DNA of 59,668 nucleotides from NCBI RefSeq assembly GCF_001746295.1, contig NZ_MJAH01000014.1, positions 1-59,668 of the forward strand, in the 5' to 3' direction. The DNA comes from Streptomyces sp. LUP47B. GTDB lineage: Bacteria > Actinomycetota > Actinomycetes > Streptomycetales > Streptomycetaceae. Shown piece after piece: positions 34,004 through 42,816 of this stretch. A program made the translations under genes and the position numbers. The notes under the pieces are model-generated. The model saw nothing but the letters and a program-made list of their open reading frames with translations. It did not search any database and was not told where the DNA came from. The stretch's first letter is position 1. Each line of letters opens with the position of its first letter.

Positions 34004-35592
34004 AGGATGTCCTCCGGGGTCAGGGGATCGGCGGTCTCCTGCACGGCCTCACCGGGCGGCCCGCCGTGCGTCCACGGCGTGTCCTCCGGGTCGGGCAGCT
34101 TCGCGCCGCCGCGCTGCTCGTGCTCGAAGAGCGTGAAGCACACCCGGTCGCCCTTCTCCGGCACGGACCCGGTCTCGGGCTCCTTGCCGCGGCCCATCTT
34201 GTCGAGGATCTTGAGGACGACGAGGGCGCCCTCCTCCTCGTACCCCACGAACTCGGCCGACTGCGGCTTCCCGCCCAGCGCGCGGTACACCTTGGCCCGC
34301 TCGCCCAGATGCGGTCGGTCGTCGGTCCGTACGGTCACCAGCGGGCGCGGGCTCGGCCGCTTGCCCTCGCCGTACGTCATCACGACGTCCGTGACCTCCC
34401 CGGCGAACGCCTCACCGGCCAGCCGCCGTCCCGCCATCACCAGCGGGTCGTCGAGCGCCTCCTGCGCCTCCAGACGGGCCTGTTCGCGCTCGCGCGCGGC
34501 GAGCTTGTTGGCGGCGGTGACCGCGTCGTCGCGGCGCGGCTGCGGGGGCTCGCCCGCCACGACCCGGTCGCGGTGGCTCGTGAACGACCAGCGGTCGCGC
34601 GTCCACCGCTCCTCGGCGTGCGCGCCCTCGGGCAGCGCCCGCAGCAGGTCGATACCCCGCCACACCGCGTCCCAGGTGGGCCGGGTACGACTCGCGGCCA
34701 GGGCGCGGATCTCCTGCTCGGCGGCCGTGAGCGCGCCGAGCCGGTCGTCGGCCTCCAGGCCGTCCTCGGCGGCGGCGAGGGCGGTACGCGCGCGGTCGTA
34801 GCGCAGGAGGGCCGGGGCGAGCAGCTTGTTGTCGAAGGCCGGGTCGGTGGCGGGCCCCGCGGGCGGGTGCAGCAGCTGGCCCTGGTCGTCCCGGGCGAGC
34901 TCGGCCTCCAGCGCGGCGTCGGCGCCCGAGCGGCCCTGCGGCGGGTCGATCCACGCGAGCAGCGCGCCCAGGTGCTGGTCCTCCAGCGTGGACTGGCCGG
35001 TGGACCAGTGCCGGCCCAGTACGTCCGTCATCGCCAGCAGCAGCGAGGAACCGGGCACCCGGGCCCGCTCCCCGAAGTGGGTCAGCCACCGGCCCAGCAG
35101 CGGCACCCGGGGCGGGGCCGGATACGGGGTCTCCGGGTCCTGCTCCGCCGTACGCCGAAAACGCATGGAGCGCCCGAGCAGCCGTACGAAATCGACACCC
35201 GCGCGGCTCGGCAGGATCAGCTGCGGGGCGTCCGCGCACAACTCGACCTCGACCTTGACCCGCTTGCCGGTCTCCGGATCGGTCTCGTTGCGCTCGGCGG
35301 CCTCCACGGCCTCGGCGTACCCGTCGACGTACGGCAGCACGACGTCCGCCAGCTCGGCCAGGAACGCGAACCTGAGGTCCCGGTCCCGCGGCTGCGCCAC
35401 GACCAGGAGACGCGGCGCGTCCCGGTCGGTGCCCACGAGCGCGCCCAGCGGGGCACCGGCCTCGCCCGCGGTGGTGAGCGGGACGAGGACGAGGGGGCGG
35501 TCGGACAGGTGCCGGTGAAGGACGGTCGCGGCGGGCTGTGCGCGGCCGGTGCTGACGGCTTCGAGGCGGGCGAGGCTGGCGATCAGCGACAT
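34000..35592 (-). CDS. large protein of unknown function in nuclease-helicase operon
   Basis: 530 residues, soluble, no recognised motif. N-terminal part is alpha/beta (LARLEAVSTGRAQPAATVLH, RLLVVAQPRDRD); the middle is charged and helical (residues about 300-400); the C-terminal region has beta-rich VVMTYGEGKRPSPRPLVTVR and RVCFTLFEHEQRGG. It overlaps the nuclease stop by 10 bases and the helicase start by 4, so stoichiometric co-production and a complex are likely. Confidence 0.8.
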   Translation of the reverse strand: MSLIASLARLEAVSTGRAQPAATVLHRHLSDRPLVLVPLTTAGEAGAPLGALVGTDRDAPRLLVVAQPRDRDLRFAFLAELADVVLPYVDGYAEAVEAAERNETDPETGKRVKVEVELCADAPQLILPSRAGVDFVRLLGRSMRFRRTAEQDPETPYPAPPRVPLLGRWLTHFGERARVPGSSLLLAMTDVLGRHWSTGQSTLEDQHLGALLAWIDPPQGRSGADAALEAELARDDQGQLLHPPAGPATDPAFDNKLLAPALLRYDRARTALAAAEDGLEADDRLGALTAAEQEIRALAASRTRPTWDAVWRGIDLLRALPEGAHAEERWTRDRWSFTSHRDRVVAGEPPQPRRDDAVTAANKLAAREREQARLEAQEALDDPLVMAGRRLAGEAFAGEVTDVVMTYGEGKRPSPRPLVTVRTDDRPHLGERAKVYRALGGKPQSAEFVGYEEEGALVVLKILDKMGRGKEPETGSVPEKGDRVCFTLFEHEQRGGAKLPDPEDTPWTHGGPPGEAVQETADPLTPEDIL

Positions 35593-36761
35593 GCGGTCAC
35601 CCCCAGCGCTTCCGCGCGCAGTTCGGCCGCCCTGCGCAGGGCGGCCACCGCCGGATCGTCCGGATCGCCGGCCTCGCCGCGGGCCGCGGCGAGGACTTCC
35701 TCGACCGTCGTCAGGCCGCCCAGTTCCGCGCGTACCGAGCGGCCCAGGGAGGTCACCGCGCCGGCCGCGCGGGAGCGGTCCCGGCAGTGGAAGGCCAGTT
35801 CGCACGCGGACAGGCATTCGGGGGCGTAGGTCGCCGGGACCGACTCGACCGCGGCGGTCAGTTCGGCGGCGGGCTGGTCGGGGGCGAAGCAGGTGCCGTC
35901 GGGAAGTGCCTCGGCGATGTCCTGGATGCGGGTGAGACGGGCCAGTTGGCGGGCGGTGACCGCGCGCTGCTTGCGGATGTCGACGGCCGAGGCGGTGGGC
36001 AGGTTGGAGAAGTCCTTGGGGCAGACCAGCAGGATCCGGTGGCGGACCTTCGGAGCCGGTTCCAGGCGGGCGGCGACCGCCTCCAGCGCCAGGACGTACA
36101 CCGCGGCCTGGCGGGCGGCCGCGCCCACCTTCGACGGGTCCGCCGAACCGTCCAGCATCGGGAAGGACTTGATCTCCACGACCGTCCAGCTGCCGTCCGG
36201 GTGCACGACCACCGCGTCCGGCTCCAGGAAGGCGGGGGAGCCGGCGACGTCGAGGGCGAGCATCGGGTGGTCGAGCAGCGTCCAGGTGCCCGCTGCCGCC
36301 GTGGCCTCGCGCAGGGCCAGTGCCGTACGCGCGGTACGGCCCTCGGGGCCGATCGCGGTGAGGTCGGGGACCCGGGCGTCGGCGGGGGGCGGCGCGGTGC
36401 GGTCCAGCCGCTCGTGCACCAGCCGCAGCAGCTCCGCGCCGCCGTCCGCCTTGACCTTCGCCTCGAAGGCGTTGCCCCGCGTCAGGGCGAACTGCGACTG
36501 CCCGAACGCGGACGGCGCACCCAGCGCGCTCGCCACCGCCGTCTTGTCCACCCCGGCGCCGTCGAGGATCGCGCGCCGCTTGCACCCGGGGTTCGCGGCG
36601 AGGGCCGCGAGGGCGCGCGCGTCCAGTGCCTTGGCCGGTACCTCGGGCCCGCGCAGCTCAGCGAGCCGCTGCCGGAGCGCCGTCCCCCGCGTCCGCGGGA
36701 GAGGCACTGGGCTCGGTTCCGCTTCCGAAGCGTGACTCGCGCTGCCGTGGAATGTGCTCAC
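35583..36761 (-). CDS. PD-(D/E)XK nuclease with Cas4/AddB-like cysteine cluster
   Basis: 392 residues. PEPD-like LEPDAVVVHPDGSWTVVEIK gives the D...ExK nuclease core, followed by ARQAAVYVLAL (RecB-type QxxxY). One Cys near the N-terminus (NPGCKRR) and three at the C-terminus (ECLSACELAFHC) are spaced like the iron-sulfur ligands of AddB, Cas4 and Dna2 nucleases. GTG 36761 was chosen over TTG 36791; neither has a ribosome site, and either way it starts inside the PAP2 gene. First gene of a three-gene operon with a helicase. Confidence 0.78.
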   Translation of the reverse strand: MSTFHGSASHASEAEPSPVPLPRTRGTALRQRLAELRGPEVPAKALDARALAALAANPGCKRRAILDGAGVDKTAVASALGAPSAFGQSQFALTRGNAFEAKVKADGGAELLRLVHERLDRTAPPPADARVPDLTAIGPEGRTARTALALREATAAAGTWTLLDHPMLALDVAGSPAFLEPDAVVVHPDGSWTVVEIKSFPMLDGSADPSKVGAAARQAAVYVLALEAVAARLEPAPKVRHRILLVCPKDFSNLPTASAVDIRKQRAVTARQLARLTRIQDIAEALPDGTCFAPDQPAAELTAAVESVPATYAPECLSACELAFHCRDRSRAAGAVTSLGRSVRAELGGLTTVEEVLAAARGEAGDPDDPAVAALRRAAELRAEALGVTACR

Positions 36762-37611
36762 CCGCGGAAGTCTGGCATCCGGCACTGACAATTGAGGGCT
36801 CTGCGTCCCGCGAGACGGCGGTGACGGGAGCTATCCGCGCCCGGATGCCCACCGTGGCACGCTCCGCGGCCCGTGTGACATACGGGGCGAGCAGGAACCC
36901 GACGCCCATCACGGCCGCGCCCGCGACCGCGTCGAGGAAGTAGTGGTTCGCGGTGCCCATGACCACGATCGTGGTGATCAGCGGGTAGGCGACGGCCGCG
37001 ACCTTCGTCGTACGCGTCCTGCCGTAGCGCCACAGCATCACTCCGCACCACAGGGCCCAGCCGACATGCAGGCTCGGCATGGCCGCGTACTGGTTCGTCA
37101 TGCCGCCCATACCCCGCGGGGCGCTCGCCTCGCCGCCCCACCAGCCGTACGAGCTGTACTGGGCCATCGTGTCGACGAAGCCGTGGCTCGCGGACAGGAG
37201 ACGGGGCGGGCAGGTCGGCAGCAGGGTGAAGCCGATCAGGCCCATGAACGTCGACGTCATCAGCCAGGTGCGCGCCGCGCGGTAGTGCAGGGCGCGGGAG
37301 CGGAAGAGCCAGACGAGGATGGCCGGTGTGACCAGGTAGTGCAGCGAGGCGTACCAGAAGTCGGCCGGTACGCCGATCCAGGTCTGGCTGGTGAACAGCC
37401 GGTTGAGCGGATGCTCGGCGTTGAGGTAGAGGACCTTCTCGACCTTGAGGATCGCCAGGCCGTGGTCGACGGCGCCCGTCACGTCGCCCCTGGCGAGGAG
37501 CCGGCCGGCGCTGTAGCAGGCGTACACCAACAGGATCAGGGGCAGCTCGGTCCACCAGCGCAGCCGCGTCTCCGGGACTGCCTCGGTGCCTGGTGTCTCG
37601 GTCAGCGGCAT
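36658..37611 (-). CDS. PAP2-family phosphatase, membrane
   Basis: 317 residues, about six helices. PSLHVGWALW and NHYFLDAVAGA are the PAP2 catalytic histidine motifs; KVEKVLYLNAEHPLNRLF is typical of the inositol-phosphoceramide-synthase/aureobasidin-like group. A 60-residue polar tail follows the last helix. Likely a lipid phosphatase or phosphotransferase. Its last 104-134 bases overlap the start of the nuclease gene on the same strand. Confidence 0.85.
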   Translation of the reverse strand: MPLTETPGTEAVPETRLRWWTELPLILLVYACYSAGRLLARGDVTGAVDHGLAILKVEKVLYLNAEHPLNRLFTSQTWIGVPADFWYASLHYLVTPAILVWLFRSRALHYRAARTWLMTSTFMGLIGFTLLPTCPPRLLSASHGFVDTMAQYSSYGWWGGEASAPRGMGGMTNQYAAMPSLHVGWALWCGVMLWRYGRTRTTKVAAVAYPLITTIVVMGTANHYFLDAVAGAAVMGVGFLLAPYVTRAAERATVGIRARIAPVTAVSRDAEPSIVSAGCQTSAGEHIPRQRESRFGSGTEPSASPADAGDGAPAAAR

Positions 37612-37820
37612 CCGATCCTGTCCCCCTTCGTTTCGCGCGGCGTCCGGCGGTCGTTGTCCGGTCGTGCCACTTTACGGCGTATGTGCGGGCCCATGTGGAG
37701 TGCCCCCACGCAGCGCCTTCGGCCCTCAAAGACGCTGAGATCGCCCGTCGGGTTGCCCCTGCACAGCGTGCGCGATGATGGAGGGGTTCCGCCTCCGCTT
37801 TCCCCCGGAAAGGTCTTTTC

Positions 37821-38417
37821 ATGGCTCCGCGCATCCTGCTGGCCCGGCACGGACAGACCGAGTGGTCGCTGTCCGGCAAGCACACCGGCAGGACCGACGT
37901 GCCGCTCCTGGAGGAGGGACGCAGCGGCGCCAAGCTGCTCGGCGAGCGGCTGCACCGGGTTCCGTACGACGGTCTTCCCGGGGTGGAGATACGCACCAGC
38001 CCGTTGACACGCGCGCGGGAGACCTGCGAACTCGCCGGGTTCGGGGAGCGGGCGGCCACCTGGGACACGCTCATGGAGTGGGACTACGGGGCGTACGAGG
38101 GCATGACCCCGGACGAGATCCAGGCCGTCCGGCCGGGGTGGCTGATCTGGCGGGACGGGGTGCCCGAGGGGGAGTCCCTGGCGGAGGTCACCTCGCGCGC
38201 GGACGAGGTCGTCGCCTGGGCGCGTTCCGCCGACCGGGATGTGCTGGTGTTCGCCCACGGGCACATTCTGCGGTCGATCGGGGCGCGGTGGCTGGGGTTG
38301 CCGATCGACTTCGCGGCGCGGGTGCGGCTGAATCCGACGTCCCTTTCGGTGCTGGGCTGGGCTTATGACGAGCCGGCGATCGAGAGCTGGAACGACTTGG
38401 GGCATCTGGGTTCGTAG
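37821..38417 (+). CDS. histidine phosphatase family protein
   Basis: 198 residues. RHGQTEWS with the phospho-accepting His, a second Arg in TSPLTRARET, Glu in MEWDYGAYEG and the final His in FAHGHILR are all present. Phosphoglycerate-mutase-like phosphatase of unknown substrate. GGAAAGG before ATG 37821; divergent from the PAP2 gene. Confidence 0.88.
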   Translation: MAPRILLARHGQTEWSLSGKHTGRTDVPLLEEGRSGAKLLGERLHRVPYDGLPGVEIRTSPLTRARETCELAGFGERAATWDTLMEWDYGAYEGMTPDEIQAVRPGWLIWRDGVPEGESLAEVTSRADEVVAWARSADRDVLVFAHGHILRSIGARWLGLPIDFAARVRLNPTSLSVLGWAYDEPAIESWNDLGHLGS

Positions 38418-38447
38418 TCGGGTGCCGGCCAGGCATGCCGTCACTGC

Positions 38448-38467
38448 ACCCACTCAGGGGCGCGGGG
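38448..38467. repeat. dispersed intergenic repeat, copy 2
   Basis: Identical 20 bases to 16379-16398, here between converging genes and extended into a hairpin (ggggcgcgggg ... gcgcgaccagcccc to about 38487), which may serve as terminator. Confidence 0.6.
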
Positions 38468-38514
38468 AACTGCGCGACCAGCCCCCACCGGCCCGCAGCC
38501 GAACAACAACCCGC

Positions 38515-39921
38515 TCACGCCGTCCTCGGCGTCGACGCATGGCGTTCCAGGAAGGCCGAGACCCCCGCAGCCCGCCGGTGCGGCAGCAGCACCCTCGCCG
38601 TTCCCGCCAGCATCGTCTGGATCCGGGACGACTGGACCTCACCCAGCAGCTCCAGCACCCGCAGTCCCGCCGCCGCACTCTCGTCGGGGTGGCCGCCGCG
38701 GGCCAGGTCGTCGGCCAGTTCGGCCGTGTACAGCGCGATGTTGCGGGTGAAGTGCGGATCCTGGAGATCCGCCGCCCGGCCCGCGTGCCGGGCGGCCCGG
38801 CGCCAGTCGCCCAGCGTCGACCAGCACTGCGCCTCAAGACCCTCCAGCTCGGCCTCGCCGTAGAAACTCATCCACTCGGGGTCGGCATCCGAGAGGCCTC
38901 GTTCGAAGAAGGCCTGCGCGCGGGCGAGCGCCTGCTCGCATCCCGTGCGGTCGGCGAGTCCCGCCCAGCCGCCCGCCTCGCGCAGCGCGAGCAGCGACAT
39001 CAGGCGGGGCGAGCCCAGGGGCCGGGCCACCCGCTGCGCGGCCTGCGCGGCCCGCACCGCCTCACGCGGCCGTCCCGCGTCGCGCGCGAGGAAGGCCGTG
39101 TTGCAGAAGGCATGCGCCTCCAGGGCGTCGTCACCGGTCACCCGGGCCGTCGCGAGCGCCTCCGCGTAGTGCGAGCGGGCGTCGTCGAAGCGTCCCGAGT
39201 CGTGCGCCAGCCAGCCCACCGAGATGGCGAGTTCGCCCGCGCCCGAGTGCAGCCGGTCCGCGGTCGTCTGCCGGGTCGCACCGGCGTCCAGCAGCGCGTA
39301 GGCGGCGCGCAGGGGAGCAGCCGCGCGTCGGTACAGACCGTCCGCGCCGTGCCGGTCGTCGAGCAACCGGATCCTGCGCACGGCCTCTTCCAGGGCGCCC
39401 GCCTCGCCCGTCCCGGCGCGGCGGACCGGCCGTCCGGCGGCCGTGGCGTCGGCGGCGAGCCCGAGGGGGCCCAGTGAGACGGCGGCCACCGTGGCGCCCC
39501 CGCCGGTCATGAATGCGCGACGCAGCACGTCGCTCTCCTCGTAGTTGTCGTACGTCTCGTCAGGGTCTTGCGTGTCTTGCGTGTCATACGGCTCGTACGT
39601 CCCCTCTGTCTCACTCGCCGGACGCGCCCGGCGTCCACGTACGGATGCGCGCGGCGCGAAGCCCAGGTCGGTGAGCGTGCGGCCGGGGAACATGTGCAGG
39701 AACACCCGTTCGTACGCGTAGTTGGGGCAGCGGATCTCGCCCGCCTCGACGCGGCCCACATAGCGTGCGTCGCAGCTGACCCGCTCGCCGATCTCGCGCG
39801 CGGCCCGCCGCACCGCCGCGGCGAACTCGGCCGGCGAGCGCTGTCCGCGCAGGTGCCGGAACGCGAGGTTGGGCTGCGGTGGGGTGGGGGACTGGGACGA
39901 GGTCACCATTGACGACGCCAT
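38515..39921 (-). CDS. XRE-type regulator with TPR-like C-terminal half
   Basis: 468 residues. Helix-turn-helix at about 20-75 (FAAAVRRAAREIGERVSCDARYVGR...), an acidic linker (EPYDTQDTQDPDETYDNYEE), an RRAFMTGGG hydrophobic stretch, then repeated helical pairs (about 230-455) of TPR type. A large Streptomyces regulator family; some members control antibiotic production and development. ATG 39921 has GAGAGGA upstream; ATG 39909 is an alternative. Confidence 0.8.
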   Translation of the reverse strand: MASSMVTSSQSPTPPQPNLAFRHLRGQRSPAEFAAAVRRAAREIGERVSCDARYVGRVEAGEIRCPNYAYERVFLHMFPGRTLTDLGFAPRASVRGRRARPASETEGTYEPYDTQDTQDPDETYDNYEESDVLRRAFMTGGGATVAAVSLGPLGLAADATAAGRPVRRAGTGEAGALEEAVRRIRLLDDRHGADGLYRRAAAPLRAAYALLDAGATRQTTADRLHSGAGELAISVGWLAHDSGRFDDARSHYAEALATARVTGDDALEAHAFCNTAFLARDAGRPREAVRAAQAAQRVARPLGSPRLMSLLALREAGGWAGLADRTGCEQALARAQAFFERGLSDADPEWMSFYGEAELEGLEAQCWSTLGDWRRAARHAGRAADLQDPHFTRNIALYTAELADDLARGGHPDESAAAGLRVLELLGEVQSSRIQTMLAGTARVLLPHRRAAGVSAFLERHASTPRTA

Positions 39922-40173
39922 GGCGGGTCCTCTCGTGCGAACCGTCGAACCATGCCGGAGGTGGGACGAGTTGACTGGTTTGTCAGTGTGACGCCCTGTT
40001 TCCGGCGGGCAAGAACGTACCTGCTGTGTCCCGGTCGCCATGCGGGGTTTGGCTACAAACCGGATATCTCATCCGGGATCTGCCATGAACTGCCATCCTT
40101 TGCGGCGTACTTCTGCCGTAGCCGTTGACGCGGGCGCGCGTTGAAATCCTCGGAGTCGGACGAGGGTTCCTTG

Positions 40174-40566
40174 ATGGAGGCCGCGATGGAGATCAGCCAG
40201 AGCGTCGATCCTTGTACGCCGGTGTCCTGTGACGTGGTCACGGTGCCGACGCGTCACGGCCTGGAGGCCGTCGACATCCTGCGGCGGGGGGTGGGGGACG
40301 GGGTCGGGCCGGTGCTGCACGACGACGGCGGGCAGACGTTGGGGTTCCTGGTGCCGCCGGGGACCGCGGCGGGGTGGGACATGCCGGGGAGTACCTGCAC
40401 GGAGACGGACGGCCGGGGTCTGCGGCTGGCTCCGGAGCCCCCGGTGGCGGGATCGGACTGGCTGCTGCCACCGGGAGACGCCGACCTGGCCACGGACCCG
40501 GCGGTGCTCCGGGCGGCACTGGGCGAGGCGGCGAGACTGATCGAGGCCGCGGACAACTGCCGGTGA
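40174..40566 (+). CDS. small protein of unknown function
   Basis: 130 residues, acidic, soluble: VPTRHGLEAVDILRR, HDDGGQTLGFLVPPGT, SDWLLPPGDADLATDP. Divergent from the XRE regulator (252-base gap), a pairing common in Streptomyces where the small protein often partners the regulator. ATG 40174 has GAGGG at 7 bases; ATG 40186 with GGAGG is equally possible. Confidence 0.7.
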   Translation: MEAAMEISQSVDPCTPVSCDVVTVPTRHGLEAVDILRRGVGDGVGPVLHDDGGQTLGFLVPPGTAAGWDMPGSTCTETDGRGLRLAPEPPVAGSDWLLPPGDADLATDPAVLRAALGEAARLIEAADNCR

Positions 40567-40624
40567 GTTCACCGGCCTGAGGGGCCCCACCGGCCCGCGG
40601 ACGCGTGACCCCCCGCTGACCGCG

Positions 40625-40630
40625 GATAAT
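40625..40630 (+). promoter_or_regulatory. -10 box giving a probable leaderless transcript
   Basis: gataat ends 6 bases before GTG 40637, so transcription would begin at or near the start codon. There is no ribosome site between. The -35 is not clear. Confidence 0.45.
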
Positions 40631-40636
40631 GGCGGG

Positions 40637-41488
40637 GTGGGAAAGTCCAGAAGGTCCGCCGAAGCCGTCGTAGAACCAGTGGACGGCGGTCTCGCCGAGC
40701 TCATCCCCGACCGCGAACGCGCACACGCGTGGACGCTGCTCATCGACGGCGCCCCCCAGTCCCACGTCGACCTGGACGACCCGACCTACCTCTCCTTCGA
40801 GTACCAGCGCCGGCTCGGCCACGTCATCGACCTCGTCGCGCCGCCCGGCAAGCCCGTGCACGCCGTGCACCTCGGCGGAGGCGCCTTCACCCTCGCCCGG
40901 TATCTCGCCGCCACCCGCCCCCGCTCCACCCAGCAGGTCGTCGAGCGGGACGCCGCTCTGGTCCGACTGGTCCGGCAGAGGCTTCCGTTGGAGTCGAACG
41001 CGCGGATACGGGTGCGGTCGCTCGACGCGCGCGAGGGTCTCGCCAAGGTGGCCGACGGGTGGGCCGACCTCGTGATCGCCGATGTGTTCAGCGGAGCCAG
41101 GACCCCGGCCCATCTCACGTCCACCGAGTTCCTCGACGAGGTCCGCCGGACCCTCAAGCCCGGCGGGTGCTACGCCGCCAACCTCGCGGACGGACCGCCG
41201 CTCGCCCATCTCCGCGGCCAGATCGCCACCGCCGCCGCCCGCTTCTCCGAACTCGCCCTCGTGGCTGACCCGACGGTCCTGCGCGGCAAACGCTTCGGCA
41301 ACGCCGTCCTGGTCGCCTCCGGCACCCCGCTGCCGCTCGCGGAACTGACCCGCCGCGCGGCCTCCGACCCGCACCCGGGGCGCGTCGAACACGGCAAGGC
41401 ACTCCTCGACTTCACCGGAGGGGCCGCGGCCGTGACGGACGCCGGAGCGGTGGCCTCACCCGCCCCGCCGGCCTCCGTCTTCAGATGA
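40637..41488 (+). CDS. spermidine synthase-like methyltransferase-fold protein
   Basis: 283 residues. Rossmann-like core HAVHLGGGAFTLARYLA, QQVVERDAALVRLVRQ, LDAREGLAKV, DLVIADVFSGA and LKPGGCYAANLAD, as in fused or solo spermidine-synthase-like proteins of actinobacteria. Whether it aminopropylates anything is doubtful; function unknown. GTG 40637 lies 6 bases after a -10 box. Confidence 0.82.
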   Translation: MGKSRRSAEAVVEPVDGGLAELIPDRERAHAWTLLIDGAPQSHVDLDDPTYLSFEYQRRLGHVIDLVAPPGKPVHAVHLGGGAFTLARYLAATRPRSTQQVVERDAALVRLVRQRLPLESNARIRVRSLDAREGLAKVADGWADLVIADVFSGARTPAHLTSTEFLDEVRRTLKPGGCYAANLADGPPLAHLRGQIATAAARFSELALVADPTVLRGKRFGNAVLVASGTPLPLAELTRRAASDPHPGRVEHGKALLDFTGGAAAVTDAGAVASPAPPASVFR

Positions 41489-41512
41489 CCGATGACCCGG
41501 TGACCCGGTGAC

Positions 41513-42013
41513 TCAGTACGTACCGATCTCCACCCGCGGCGGCCCGTCGTGCCAGGTGCAGAACACCGACACCCGGTCCGTGCCCGAGGTGAACTCCACC
41601 CGGATCCACGACTCCGTCTTCCACACCTGCATCGACCAGCCCGTGCCCGGCGTCGCGGACACCAGGGTCGCCGACTTCTCGCCGAGGTCGAAGACCGCGC
41701 GGCCACCGTCGGTGTCGTAGCTCCTGACCTGACCGGAAGCCGTGGGCGAAGGGCTGTTGGAGGGCGTCGGCCTCGCGGACGTGACACTCGGCGTCGGTGC
41801 CGGGCTCCTCGACGGCGCCGGCGGCTTCGACGGGCTCGGTGAGGCCAGCGGCTTCGACTCCTGTGTCGTCGCCTCGGCCGCCGTGATGGGCAGGGCGCGC
41901 GGCGGATCGTAGGCCGTGCCCGCCATGACCGTGTGGACGCCCCACCACGACAGCGTGACCGCCGCGCCCGTGGCGAGCGTCCAAGCCAGTACGTGTACGA
42001 GTCCTCTGCGCAT
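41513..42013 (-). CDS. membrane-anchored secreted protein of unknown function
   Basis: 166 residues: N-terminal signal anchor (about 5-30), a Pro/Ser/Thr linker (about 48-93) and a small C-terminal domain with one Cys (VFCTWHDGPPRVEI). Divergent from the response regulator gene, 98 bases between starts, so it may be a regulon member. Not recognised. Confidence 0.72.
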   Translation of the reverse strand: MRRGLVHVLAWTLATGAAVTLSWWGVHTVMAGTAYDPPRALPITAAEATTQESKPLASPSPSKPPAPSRSPAPTPSVTSARPTPSNSPSPTASGQVRSYDTDGGRAVFDLGEKSATLVSATPGTGWSMQVWKTESWIRVEFTSGTDRVSVFCTWHDGPPRVEIGTY

Positions 42014-42111
42014 CGCGGGCCATACTGCCTCAGGCACCTCACCGGGCGCACCCGGACTGAGTTGTCCACAGGCGCCGAACGAGGTCCGCCGCATGGCGTA
42101 CGGTGCGGCGC

Positions 42112-42816
42112 ATGGCAAGTGTGCTCGTGGTCGAGGACGACCAGTTCGTCCGCTCGGCGCTCATCCGGCACCTGACCGACGCGGCACACACCGTGCGCAG
42201 TGTCGGCACGGCACTGGAGGCGCTGCGCGAGGTCGCCCATTTCCGTTTCGACGTGGTGATCCTGGACCTCGGACTGCCCGATCTGGACGGGTCCGAGGCG
42301 CTGAAGATGCTGCGCGGGATCACCGACGTCCCGGTCATCATCGCCACCGCGCGGGACGACGAGACGGAGATCGTCCGCCTGCTGAACGCCGGGGCGGACG
42401 ACTACCTCACCAAGCCCTTCTCGGTCGAGCACCTCTCCGCCCGTATGGCCGCCGTCCTGAGACGGTCCCGTGCCGCCGGTGGTGACGGACCGCCGGAGAC
42501 CGTCCTGCGCGTCGGCGGCCTGAGCGTCGACCCGCTGCGCCGCCAGGCCGAGCTGGACGGCGTCCGACTCGACCTCACCCGACGCGAGTTCGACCTGCTC
42601 GCCTTCCTGGCCGCCCGCCCCGGGGTGGTCGTGCCCCGCAAGGAACTCCTCGCGGAGGTGTGGCAGCAGTCCTACGGCGACGACCAGACGATCGACGTCC
42701 ATCTGTCGTGGCTCAGGCGCAAGTTGGGGGAGACGGCCGCGCAACCCCGCTATCTGCACACCCTGCGGGGCGTCGGCGTGAAGCTGGAACCACCGGGCGG
42801 GGGGCTGCCGCTGTGA
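42112..42816 (+). CDS. OmpR-type response regulator
   Basis: 234 residues. Receiver with acidic pocket VEDD, phospho-acceptor Asp52 (LDLGLPDLDG), Thr and Lys (LTKPFS); C-terminal winged helix (LTRREFDLLAFLAARPG...IDVHLSWLRRKLG...TLRGVGVKL). ATG 42112 chosen; GTG 42103 is possible. Overlaps the kinase gene by 4 bases. Confidence 0.93.
   Translation: MASVLVVEDDQFVRSALIRHLTDAAHTVRSVGTALEALREVAHFRFDVVILDLGLPDLDGSEALKMLRGITDVPVIIATARDDETEIVRLLNAGADDYLTKPFSVEHLSARMAAVLRRSRAAGGDGPPETVLRVGGLSVDPLRRQAELDGVRLDLTRREFDLLAFLAARPGVVVPRKELLAEVWQQSYGDDQTIDVHLSWLRRKLGETAAQPRYLHTLRGVGVKLEPPGGGLPL

Noticed and set aside
40060..40076. Inverted repeat ccggat-atctc-atccgg upstream of the XRE regulator
   Set aside because: Six-bp arms in a GC-rich genome are weak evidence and its position relative to either promoter is unclear.
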